Shown in pieces: positions 31,975-41,274 of a stretch of DNA of 64,000 nucleotides. A model generated the notes under the pieces. It searched no databases and was not told the origin of the DNA. It saw only the letters and a list, made by a program, of their open reading frames with translations. The stretch comes from Selaginella moellendorffii (lineage: Eukaryota > Streptophyta > Lycopodiopsida > Selaginellales > Selaginellaceae). How positions within the stretch are numbered: position 1 is the stretch's first letter; each line of letters starts with the position of its first letter. The position numbers and the translations under genes are program-made. The stretch covers positions 809,213-873,212 of the forward strand of contig NW_003314322.1 of the NCBI RefSeq assembly GCF_000143415.4, given 5' to 3'.

Positions 31975-34135
31975 CTATATCTAGGAATGTAAGCCATATT
32001 GAGGGATAATCCTGTGTTTATGGAGATAATGTAATACCAACACCCATCATGACATATATGAAGAGAGAGCATGCTATTTCATCCTATTGTAAAGGTAGTT
32101 TATCAATTTTTTTGGACAATACTCCATCTATATATAGAGCATACACTTAGTGGTGCTATGTTAAAGGAACCAATGTTGCTAGAACCAATGTTGTTGTTAT
32201 TGCTAGAGCCAATTTTACTTGTAGAAATAGTGAAAGTGCTAGAGTTATAAGCATATTGTAATAGTAAGCTTTTGGAGGCCATATCATCATTGTCTTTGGG
32301 CTCCTCAAGTTGCTAGAGTTGTCCTCCTCAAACAACACTAAACTCTCAACAGTTGCATTATCATTGAAAATCTATTTGGAAACCTTATCTAAGCCTTCTT
32401 TAGTTGCTTTCAAAATGCCTCCTACCACTAGTGAGTTGCTAAAGTTGGCATTACCATCATTTTCCTCTATGCTCACACTAGGTGCTTTGTTTAGGTTGTC
32501 ATGTGGAGTGATAAATTCTTCCATCACCTTCTCAACCCAAGTAATTTAGTAGCGAATGATGTTGATGTGGCAAGTTTGTGCAATGCAAATGGTTTCCTTG
32601 CAATGCAAACAAATAAAATAAAGTAGCAACCCACAAAGGGTGTAATACTACCTCAGAACACAATCAATCTAAGAATGAGTCATACTTTGGTTGACAAAGA
32701 TCTTCTTGATAGCATAAACTTGTCTATTCACTTTAGATAAACACTTCCAAATGTTGCCGGATGTGCCTGAGCCTAAGAAAAAAATAAAGGTATCAAATCC
32801 GAAGAGAAAAAAAGAGGTATAATCACCAACCTTAGATCTCAAAGTCGGTAACAAACTAGGATTGAAACTATGGTACTGGAGGCTGTGACTATGCAAACTT
32901 CACAACTTATAAAACCTTATAAATCCTTGTAATAAAAAAGAATTTTACCTTCTTGGCCTTAGTCGTTCTTAAAAAGGGTAAGATCATTCATAAACAAGAT
33001 ATTAACATTTATAAAGAAGGCATTGTCCTATGAGAAGGATAAGAAGCTTGAATCAAAATCATCAATCTTTGGAGGATAAACTTTATGATTATTAAATAAA
33101 GTTACTCTCACCTAGCAATGCCAACTACTATTAATGATGCCCTTTTTGCTCCACCCTAGAGCAAAGATGTGTAAGACTGGTAGAATAGCCAAAGCATATG
33201 AACAATGTGGCACATAATAAGCACCTTTTATGATAAGCTATGTAATAAGTATAAAAGCTATAAAAGAAGTTATATAAGTTATTATGTAAAGCCAAGCTTG
33301 CAAATGAATCTTGTTTAATGTAAACTTATTACTTTATTCTAAAAGACGAAGCTTGCTTGAGACAAAAGCTCTATTGTGCCATAATTATCCTCCTCCAGTG
33401 TTGAAAGAGTGAAAATGTCTATGTATCATAAGATATACAATATTCTAAAATAGAGAAGCCTAGCTCTCTCTAACAGTCAATTATCATTTTTGTGCTCCCA
33501 CTTTGGTGTCTAATATAGTAGAAAAGGAGAAAAACAAAAGTCTAGAGTGAACCAAAGCATACATACTTGAATATAATCACCCAAGGATTGTTACACTAAG
33601 CTATAGTGGAATAAATTTATGTTAATCCCAAACATGGACTCACTTTAGGATCTTGTTGTAAAACAAAAACAAAGATTCCAAAACTATGCCTAGAGTATAA
33701 ATAGAAGAAGAAGTAAAAAAGGGAGAAAAAAAAAAGCCAAATTGCTACTGACAACTTGAAATAATGGAATTTTTTTCTTGCTCGACAAGGTAGCATAAAT
33801 GTTAGATGAGCCTTGGCTTTTCTTCCTAAAGCCATACAGTGGACTTGTACCACAAATTAATGCAAAACAAATTAAATAGATGATGCTTATAATATCTTGT
33901 TGTACCATTGCTCCCATCCAAATCCCATCTATTGATGAGTTCTTTTGAGAGTCTACCTAGCTTGGACCAAATTGATGACTTATAGAATGGAAGAAGTAAT
34001 GATGCCCAAACTAGCTAACTTTGAGAGCATGCCTAACTTGGACCACACTGATGACTTATAGAGTGGAAGAAGAAAGGAAACAATGATGCCCAAGTTAAAT
34101 ATACTTCTACAAAATGCAGTGGGGATGACCAATCA
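31975..34135 (-). pseudogene. GCN2-like kinase relic, array unit 4
   Basis: The best-preserved N-lobe: FFLGSGTSGNIWKCLSK followed by RQVYAIKKI at about 32690-32790, with a glycine-rich loop and the VAIK-type Lys. The insert exon lies at about 32160-32520 with a frameshift, and the hinge near 32110 is degraded. The HRD exon is a scrap near 32010. The upstream marker ends near 34120. Confidence 0.6.
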
Positions 34136-34139
34136 CCAC

Positions 34140-36016
34140 TATATCTAGGAATGTGAACCATGTTCATTAATAATCCTATACTCATGGAAATAATGCAATG
34201 CTAACACCCACTATGATCTATGTGAAGAGAAGTCCATTAACTATTTTGGACAATACTCCATTTGTATATAAAAAATGTGTCCTACACTTAGTGGTGTAGT
34301 GCCAAAGGAACCAATGCTGCTAAAACTAATGTTGTTGTTGCTACTAGAGCCAATTTTGCTTGTAAAAATGGTGGAATTACCAAAGTCGTAAGCATGTTGT
34401 AGTAGCAAGCTTTTGGAGGCCACACAATCATTGTCTTTGGGCTCCTCTAAGTTGCTAAAGTTGTTTTCCTCAAGCAGCATTAAGCTCTCAATGCATTTAT
34501 TATCATTGAAAAGGTTTTTGGAAATTTCATTTAGACCTTCTTTATTTGCCTCCAAGATGCTTCCAACCACTAGTGAGTTGCTATTGTTAGCATCACCACT
34601 ATTTTCCTCCACACTCACACCATGTGCTTTGTTGAGGTTGTCATGCAGAGTGACAAGTTCTTCCACCACCTTCTCAACCTAGCAATAAAGTAGTGGATGA
34701 CATTGATGTGGCAAGTTTGTGTTATATAAATAGTTTTTTTATAATACAAACATGCATATAACATGCTTAAAATAAAGTAGCAATGCACAAAGGGTGTAAT
34801 GTTACTTTAGAACACAATCAATCTGAGAATAAGTCATGTCTTCTTCATAGTGTAAATTTATCTATCCACTTTAGATAGACACTTTCAAATGCTACCAGAT
34901 ATACTTGAGCCTGAAAAGAAAAAGGTATCAAGTCCTAGGAGACAAAAAGAGGCACAATCACCAAAGTGGCTGTGGATTTGAAAGTCAATAACAAACCAAA
35001 ACTGAAACCATAATACTGAAGGCTGTGATTGTACGCTTCATAGCTTATAAAACTTTGTAAATCCTTGTAATGAAGAAAATTTTTACCAATCCTTAGAAAG
35101 GGCAAGATTATTTACAAACAAGAGAGCAACATCCACAAAGTGGAGAGCATTGTCCTGTGAGGATAAAAAGAGCTCAAATCAAAATCATCAATCTTTGGAA
35201 GCTAAACTTTACGATTATTAAACAAAGTTTTTCGTAATCATATTCATACAATTCATTAATCTGGATCTTAATTTGCTCTCCAGCTGCTATTGGGGATGCC
35301 CCCCTAGAGCAAAGACACTAAGACCAGCTGAATAGTGAAAGTACCTGGATGATATAACACATGATAAACACCTTTAATGATAAGTTATGTAATAAATATA
35401 AAAGATATATAATAACTTCTATAAGTTATCATGTTAACCCAAGCCTATCTTGGTTGATCTAAACTCATTACTCTGAAAGCATGTATACATGAGTGCAATC
35501 ACCTAAGGATTGTCACCCCGGGCTGTAGGGAAAAATTTGTGTCAATCCTTGACATGGGGATCTCAATCAGAGATTCCAAATTGATGCCTAAAGTACAAAT
35601 AGAATAAAGGGTACAAAACGGTGAAGTTAAATCATGACTCAAAACTTACTTTGATAGTCTTGGTTCTATGAAAACAATAAAACTTTTTTCTTGCTCAACA
35701 GAGAAGCATAAATGTTAGACAAGCTTAAGCTTCTCTTCTACCACAAGTTAATGCAAAATATATTTAATAAACAATGCTCATGATACCTTCTTGTTGTAAC
35801 ATTGGTCCCATCTAAATCCCATCTACCAGTTGAGTTACTTTGAGAGTTTGCCTAGTTTGGACCACACTAAAGACTTATAAAGTGGAAAAGTAGTGATGCG
35901 CAAGCTGGCTGGCTTTGAAAGCGTGCCAACTTAAACTACACTAACAACTTAGAGAATGAAGGAAGTAAGATGCCTAAACTAGATTTACTTCTACAAAATG
36001 CAATGGGGGCAACTTA
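34140..36016 (-). pseudogene. GCN2-like kinase relic, array unit 5
   Basis: Holds the longest open piece of the array (34669-34241, 142 codons): MVEELVTLHDNLNKAHGVSV through an Asn/Ser/Glu-rich insert to GHIFYIQMEYCPK, the GCN2-type hinge. The N-lobe remnant near 34860 is short. The unit stops at the marker near 35990, immediately before the (TC)n tract and the start of the second gene island. Confidence 0.6.
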
Positions 36017-36030
36017 TCATTAGCAACATA

Positions 36031-36053
36031 TCTCTCTCTCTCTCTCTCTCTCT
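36031..36053 (+). repeat. (TC)11 microsatellite
   Basis: Uninterrupted TC dinucleotides at the junction between the kinase array and the gene island. Confidence 0.9.
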
Positions 36054-36072
36054 AAATTGGTTCTGTCTTGAC

Positions 36073-36406
36073 CTGCAAACCAGTCCAATCCACATCGCTG
36101 CGACCATGCCTCTGAACAAAATGAGTACAGCACTTTGTAGCTCCTGTGAGAAAAAGAAAAGAAAACATATATACCAGCAAGCGACTATCTTTATTCGTCA
36201 TCACAATGTGCTGAAAAACTGCATGTTGGGGTTGATTCATCTTGTGCCATATCTTGGTTGCCTGCACAAGAAAAAGAAAAAAACGATATTTGGAAGCCAT
36301 GAATGAAAAGTGCCGCTAGAGTCGCGCCTGAAATATACTCTACCTGTAAGACCGATGCAGCGCGCCATGGCAAAGCGATTGTTGATCCTGACGGTACAAT
36401 GCTCAT
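36073..36406 (-). CDS. Possible small membrane protein, divergent from PP2C (3 exons)
   Basis: Minus-strand exons 36406-36344, 36261-36175 and 36143-36073 have good GT-AG signals and join in frame. They read MSIVPSGSTIALPWRAASVL, then ATKIWHKMNQPQHAVFQHIV, then a hydrophobic run ELQSAVLILFRGMVAAMWIG. I do not recognise the family and cannot place the stop: reading on without splicing runs into the (TC)n tract as Arg-Glu repeats. In favour of a real gene are the 70-bp head-to-head spacing with PP2C and the base composition, which differs from the array next door. It could also be a relic. Confidence 0.35.
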
Positions 36407-36476
36407 CTAGAGGTCCCTTTAGATCCCTTTTTGTCTCCTTTTTCTCCCCGCAGGACGAGAGAAACCCTAGAGAGCG

Positions 36477-37385
36477 ATGTTGAAAGCAGCAAAGCGCGAG
36501 AAGGTGTCACAGGATGTGGAAGGCCCCTACTGTAAGATCGGTGTGTCGTGTATGCAGGGATGGCGCTGGTTCATGGAGGATGCTCACGCCGTCCTTGCCG
36601 ACCTTGACACTAGAGGTATGGCATACGTGGGAGTCTTCGATTCCCACATCTCTCCAAGAGCAGCCCAGTTCTGCGCCCAAAACATGCATGCTCGCGTCCT
36701 AGATCGCTCTTCTCCCGATGATCTCGACCTCGTCCTCCACAAGTCCTTCATGGACATGGATCGGGATTTCCGGGGCACCATAAAGGACCCATCGAATCCA
36801 GACTCGGTGTTTCGTGCCGGGGGCTGCACGGCCACGGTGCTGCTGCTGAGCGACCGCGGCACAAAGGTGACGGTGGCAGGTGTGGGCGATTGCCGGTGCG
36901 TGGCTTCCAGGGCCGGGATGGCGGAAGAGCTGAGCCGGGATCACAAACCGGACCTCCCTGACGAGAGAGAGCGCATCGAGGCCGCGGGTGGCAGCGTTAC
37001 TTTCGGACGGCTCAAGGATCTCAACGTGAGCAGGGGCATCGGGGACTACCGCCTCAAGATCCCGGTCGACCTTCCGCCCGAGAGGCAGCAGCTGAGCGCA
37101 GCACCGGAGATCAGGGAGGCGAAGGTGGTTGGTGATCCGGGGATTGAGTTTGTGGTGGTTGCGTCGGATGGTGTTTGGGAGTGCCGATCCAGCCAGGAGG
37201 TGGTGGACTTTGTGCGTGGCAAGCTGATGGAGAGTGAGAGCCAAGGAGGGCCATTGGTATCAAGGATTTGCGAGGAGCTTATGGATTCTTGTGTTAAGGC
37301 TAAGAATCCCAAGGATAAGGACGAGCCAGGGACAACGGACAATATAACTATGGCCATCCTCGTTCCAGTGCCAGCACGCGTTTGA
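36477..37385 (+). CDS. PP2C-type protein phosphatase, intronless
   Basis: 302-aa Mg/Mn-dependent Ser/Thr phosphatase. Motifs in order: GWRWFMEDAHAVL (metal-binding Glu-Asp), YVGVFDSHISPRAA (normally FGVFDGHGG), GGCTATVLLL, VAGVGDCRCVA, SRDHKPDLPDERERIEAAGG, VSRGIGDYRLK, FVVVASDGVWE and GTTDNITMAI (metal-binding Asp-Asn). The Gly residues of the DGHGG block are changed, but all acidic ligands I can place are present. The coding sequence is GC-rich and uninterrupted, which could mean descent from a retrocopy. A telo-box (AAACCCTAG, 36462-36470) lies just before the start. A decayed paralogue lies at 19.36-19.79 kb. Confidence 0.92.
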   Translation: MLKAAKREKVSQDVEGPYCKIGVSCMQGWRWFMEDAHAVLADLDTRGMAYVGVFDSHISPRAAQFCAQNMHARVLDRSSPDDLDLVLHKSFMDMDRDFRGTIKDPSNPDSVFRAGGCTATVLLLSDRGTKVTVAGVGDCRCVASRAGMAEELSRDHKPDLPDERERIEAAGGSVTFGRLKDLNVSRGIGDYRLKIPVDLPPERQQLSAAPEIREAKVVGDPGIEFVVVASDGVWECRSSQEVVDFVRGKLMESESQGGPLVSRICEELMDSCVKAKNPKDKDEPGTTDNITMAILVPVPARV

Positions 37386-37718
37386 GCTTATAAACCAAAG
37401 TGGGGAATGGGGAAATCGTGCTTTGTATCTCGCGCTCCAACACTGAATTTTTTTAGGAAACTGAAAACCTTGTAAGCAAATAGGAGTCGGGTATATTTAT
37501 TATATCTCATATATTATAACAAACACTGTTGTGAATATATAATATAACTTTCAGAGAGGTATTAAATTAATAAGAATATGCTTAAAATTATGGACAAATA
37601 AATTGTCAATAATAAAGGAATTTAAGAATTTTTTGATAACATCAAAGAGAATAAAGTTTAAAATAGGCATAGTCACAAGTATTAAACTCTTTTAGTTTGG
37701 CTAGTCTTGAGAAAATAT

Positions 37719-38480
37719 ATGGCTTTAAGCATTTTGTTATTGATTTTATCCAGATTAGTTAATGCACCTGAAATCGGTTTTAGACCAGAGGATACAGATC
37801 TTATAAATTCAAATACTACAACTAGGATTATATCAAATTTACTTTTAATAATAAATGTCAGAGTTCCTCGTCATGCAACACTGCCAGTAGGTCAAGGTAT
37901 AGTAGGTAGAATAAATTTGAATGATGAAATATATGGTAGAATAACTGTGTATGTACAAATATGGCTTTACAGTCGTGAGAGAGGGAAAAGCTATAGGCAT
38001 TGTTCTGTTAATCCTACTGGAGAGCGTGTTAACACTAATGAAATGTTACGAGACTTGGTTAACTTAATAATGTATTATCGCCCTGCTCTTATAAGTTTAG
38101 GTTCTAGATTGATCGCTATAACATCAGGGATTTATGGTATTTATTACTGGGTTAGAAATACAAATTTACCTCATTCTATAAAATCTAGCTTTAGACCATC
38201 AAATCAGCTTAACAATTTTAATGATTGTCATATTTCCTTGAGTACATTAATTAGCTTTACACTTTATAATACTTTATTAGAATTTCAATTTATAACATCT
38301 CCAAATAGAAAAGCACACCTTTATTTACATCCTAACTGCAAATTAGAATTATATATCGGAAATGAATCAAAGTGGTTCATATCAAGAAATGATATCAATT
38401 GTTATCTTATATTACAAGACGATGGTAATCTCGTTTTATATAATGTAAATAAGAAAGCTGTGTGGTCACCAAATAAGTAA
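37719..38480 (+). CDS. Secreted lectin-like protein with C-terminal bulb-type lectin segment
   Basis: 253-aa intronless frame starting at the first ATG, MALSILLLILSRLVNA, a clear signal peptide. The last 50 residues (AHLYLHPNCKLELYIGNESK, then CYLILQDDGNLVLYNVNKKA) show the mannose-binding motif QxDxNxVxY of bulb-type (GNA) lectins, but only about one and a half of the usual three sub-repeats. The first 170 residues match no family I know. They contain DEIYGRI, QIWLYSRERG and NPTGERVN, blocks that are also visible in the two decayed paralogues at 17.9-18.9 kb. Codon use is far more AT-rich than in all neighbouring genes. It could be a young or relaxed gene, or of foreign origin; expression is unproven. 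Confidence 0.6.
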   Translation: MALSILLLILSRLVNAPEIGFRPEDTDLINSNTTTRIISNLLLIINVRVPRHATLPVGQGIVGRINLNDEIYGRITVYVQIWLYSRERGKSYRHCSVNPTGERVNTNEMLRDLVNLIMYYRPALISLGSRLIAITSGIYGIYYWVRNTNLPHSIKSSFRPSNQLNNFNDCHISLSTLISFTLYNTLLEFQFITSPNRKAHLYLHPNCKLELYIGNESKWFISRNDINCYLILQDDGNLVLYNVNKKAVWSPNK

Positions 38481-39050
38481 ATATCCAGCCAAATTGTGTC
38501 ATGAATACTTATCTTTCTTTACAAAATAATTGTAATCTAATTTTGTACCAAAATAACCAGGATATATTTTCTAAAGTACCAAGAGTTAAAACCCTTTGGT
38601 CAACTGATACATTTTGTAATTGAAACAACAAAAGGAAGGGTTTGTATAAACTGTTTATTGAATGTCATAGTGTTATGTTTATTTAATAATCCAATTGATC
38701 AAATGCAAATTTAAAATTATAGAAATTAACTGATGGTAGAATATACTAGGAAGTGTTTGAATAACAACCGTTAGATAGTAAAATATTCTAAAATTTCCAA
38801 GCATATTCACTAACAAATGAAAAATTTTAAACTAAATATTGTAATTAATTTTTTAATTAAAAAATTAAGATCACTGAAGGTCATGGTGACTCAGGTTCAA
38901 ATCTAATTTCAGGCTCTTGAGTTGGGATCACTTAATATTCTTAATGTATTCTAAAGAATATTATTCATACTGCCTTGCACTTTAGAAACAATTCGTATCC
39001 TTCACTTATGAAATCACTGTTCAAATGCAGAATAAACATGCTTGACACTG
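38481..39050. other. AT-rich intergenic DNA
   Basis: Nothing recognised. A GGTTCAAATC phrase at about 38893 resembles a tRNA B-box, but no tRNA fold surrounds it. Confidence 0.5.
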
Positions 39051-39270
39051 GCGATTCAGCTTCCCTCCTGTGTACACTCAACCAAGCCACAGCAGCAGCA
39101 GCAGGGAAAGAGATTAACTTTGGAGCCACAAGGATTGCAAGCGCCGAGTACGTCATCCTTGCCCAGTGGAGATCGCGGCCCAGAAAGCTTGAGCTGTTGG
39201 TGTAAACGAAGATGGCTGCTTGAAGCTATGAGAGGATTGCGCCTGTAGCCAGGGCCGAGAATTACTTCGA
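39051..39270 (+). pseudogene. RAF2-like gene relic
   Basis: The plus strand reads ATAAAAGKEINFGA followed by ASAEYVILAQWRSRP, matching ATAAGKDIELGA and ASTEHIILVPSRP of the intact RAF2-like gene. It then continues with DNA matching exon 2 (on the opposite strand, GAAGTAATTCTCGGCC at about 39252-39267 and TAGCTTCAAGCAGCCATC near 39212-39230). About 60 codons between the blocks are deleted and the frame is broken. It sits between the intact lectin-like and PQQ genes. Confidence 0.85.
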
Positions 39271-39465
39271 CGAGTCACTCCAACGTCGTTATATTTTTCC
39301 GTTTGTTCTATGCATTAATATTAGCTAGCAGTCAACACGCTGACCGACAACAGTTTCTTCATGAGAAGCACCTCTTGCATTGCGCGCCTCCTTTTCTCAC
39401 CTTGCAAAGTTTCTGATAAAATGATCGAGCCTTCCCTTTTATGTGGTTGTTTCGTCCAAGAAACA

Positions 39466-41211
39466 ATGCTCGTCCTCAAGGATCTCCATTTTAAATCTGT
39501 GCTTGTCTTCGTCATTCACTGGATCTTACGGGTTGAGTCGCATTACGCGGTAACACAATACAAAAGAAAAACAGACACCGAAAAAAAGAGAAAGAAGAAC
39601 TCACCATGTGGTGCCTTTTGCAGACGAAGAACTGGATTAGCCACGGAGGAGACCTGGGAAATCGACGCTATGCAGCGAGCGAGCACAAGATCAACTTAGA
39701 AACCGCACCTTCGCTCGCTCTCCGGTGGAGATATGTCACTCAGGGAGATGTCTCGGCCACACCGGCGATTCACGACTGCGCGGTGTATGTACCAAGCTGG
39801 AACGGCATCGTGGCTGCAGTGGCCATGGACGGGGCTACGCTGTGGCAAACCAACTTGTCGCAAGTCACAAGCTTGCACCCGGCCGTGTCGAGAGCAACGC
39901 CAGTGGTAACCAAGCGATGTGTGTTAGTCGGCCTTCGCGGACCTGCGAGAGTTCTTTGCCTGGATCGAATGACCGGAGATCTCTTGTGGATGTCACAGGA
40001 CCTGGAACTGGCACCACACTCAATGATCACAATGTCAGGAACGGCGTACGATGGGTACGTAAGAAGAGCTACTTACTGTTTCGAGGATTTCCGAGTCACA
40101 GCAGCCGCTTTGGTGCCTGCTTTGCAGAGCTTACTACGTAGGAGTGTCGTCCATGCAGCAGCACGCGAAATCATGTTGCACCTTCCAAGGCTCCTTCCAC
40201 AAACTGGACCTCCAAACTGGCCAAACGGTGTGGTCGACGTACATGGTTCCTCGGGACAGCCAGTACACGGGAGTACCAGTGTGGGGAAGCAGTCCTGCCT
40301 TGGACGAGCGCAGAGGCCTCGTCTACATCTCTACCGGGAGCGTTTTCTCTGTCCCTTCAGAAGTCCGGCAGTGCCAGCAAGCCACCGGAAACTCGAGCAG
40401 CTGCATCGTGCCCAGCGTCTGCTACAATTCCGTCGTCGCTGTTGACACGAGAGACGGAACTATCCGGTGGTGCAGTAGGATGACGATGAGCGAGATCTGG
40501 GAGAACGCCTGCCGGAGCATTCGTCCTCCACCAAACTGTCCTCCACGGCCAGATCCAGACGCTGACTTTGGAGAAAGCCCCATGCTCGTCACCATTCAGC
40601 AACAAGGAGCATTGAGAGATGTTGTCGTCACTGGACAGAAGACTGGCTTCGTGTGGGCTCACGACCGAGAAACTGGAGAGCTCGTCTGGCATGCGGTACT
40701 GAAAAGCTTTTGCCTTCGTAGTAGTGAACTTTGATCGTTGTAGGTGGCTGGACCCGGCGGAAGCGGAGGTGGAGCGAACTGGGGATCAGCAACGGACAAC
40801 TCTCGAGTCTTCACAAACATCGCCAACAGTGACCGCCAATCTTTCCTCCACGAGCCATCGCAGCTTGTAACCACGGGAGGTGGCTGGGTTGCGATGGCTG
40901 CTACAACTGGACGCTTGCTCTGGTCCACTCCCAATCCAACCGGCCAGCCAGCCTACGGTCCCGTCACTTACACACACGGAGGTGTTCTTCTGTGCACGTC
41001 CTTCGACAGCAATGGCCATGTCTATGCCATCAACTCCTACAGCGGAGAAATAATCTGGAACGCTACCACTGGCTCGACTGTTTACGGAGGCTTCTCAGTT
41101 GGTTGCGGCTGTGCCTTTGTCGGAGCAGGCTATGCTTCGACACCAACGGGCCTGGCTCTTGGAGGCACTCCTGGAGATTCACTGTTCGCCTTTTGTGTCC
41201 CTCCCTACTAG
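39466..41211 (+). CDS. PQQ-type beta-propeller (polyvinyl-alcohol-dehydrogenase-like), secreted (4 exons)
   Basis: Exons 39466-39549, 39624-40054, 40128-40695 and 40744-41211 join to 516 aa. Exon 1 encodes a hydrophobic leader; starting instead at the ATG at 39606 would drop it. The protein starts NWISHGGDLGNRRYAASEHK, as in quinoprotein dehydrogenases. It then shows repeated propeller blades with the signature Ala-x-Asp-x-x-Thr/Asp-Gly-x-x-x-W: VAMDGATLW, LDRMTGDLLW, LDLQTGQTVW, VDTRDGTIRW, HDRETGELVW, AATTGRLLW and INSYSGEIIW. A Cys-rich stretch (CQQATGNSSSCIVPSVC) recalls bacterial PVA dehydrogenases, but there is no heme CxxCH. Substrate and cofactor are unknown in plants. It converges with the DYW PPR gene, 63 bp stop to stop. 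Confidence 0.88.
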
Positions 41212-41274
41212 TACTTCGTTTTGATGAGAAGTTCCAAGGGGAGCTTCGGGAAAAGAAAACGAGCTCACTTGTCA

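Noticed and set aside
22500-36016. Kinase array annotated as functional protein kinases
   Set aside because: Every unit lacks parts of the catalytic core; DFG is NFC in the only unit with an HRD exon, and the frames are broken.
38880-38940. tRNA gene suggested by a GGTTCAAATC box
   Set aside because: No A-box, acceptor stem or anticodon arm could be folded around it.
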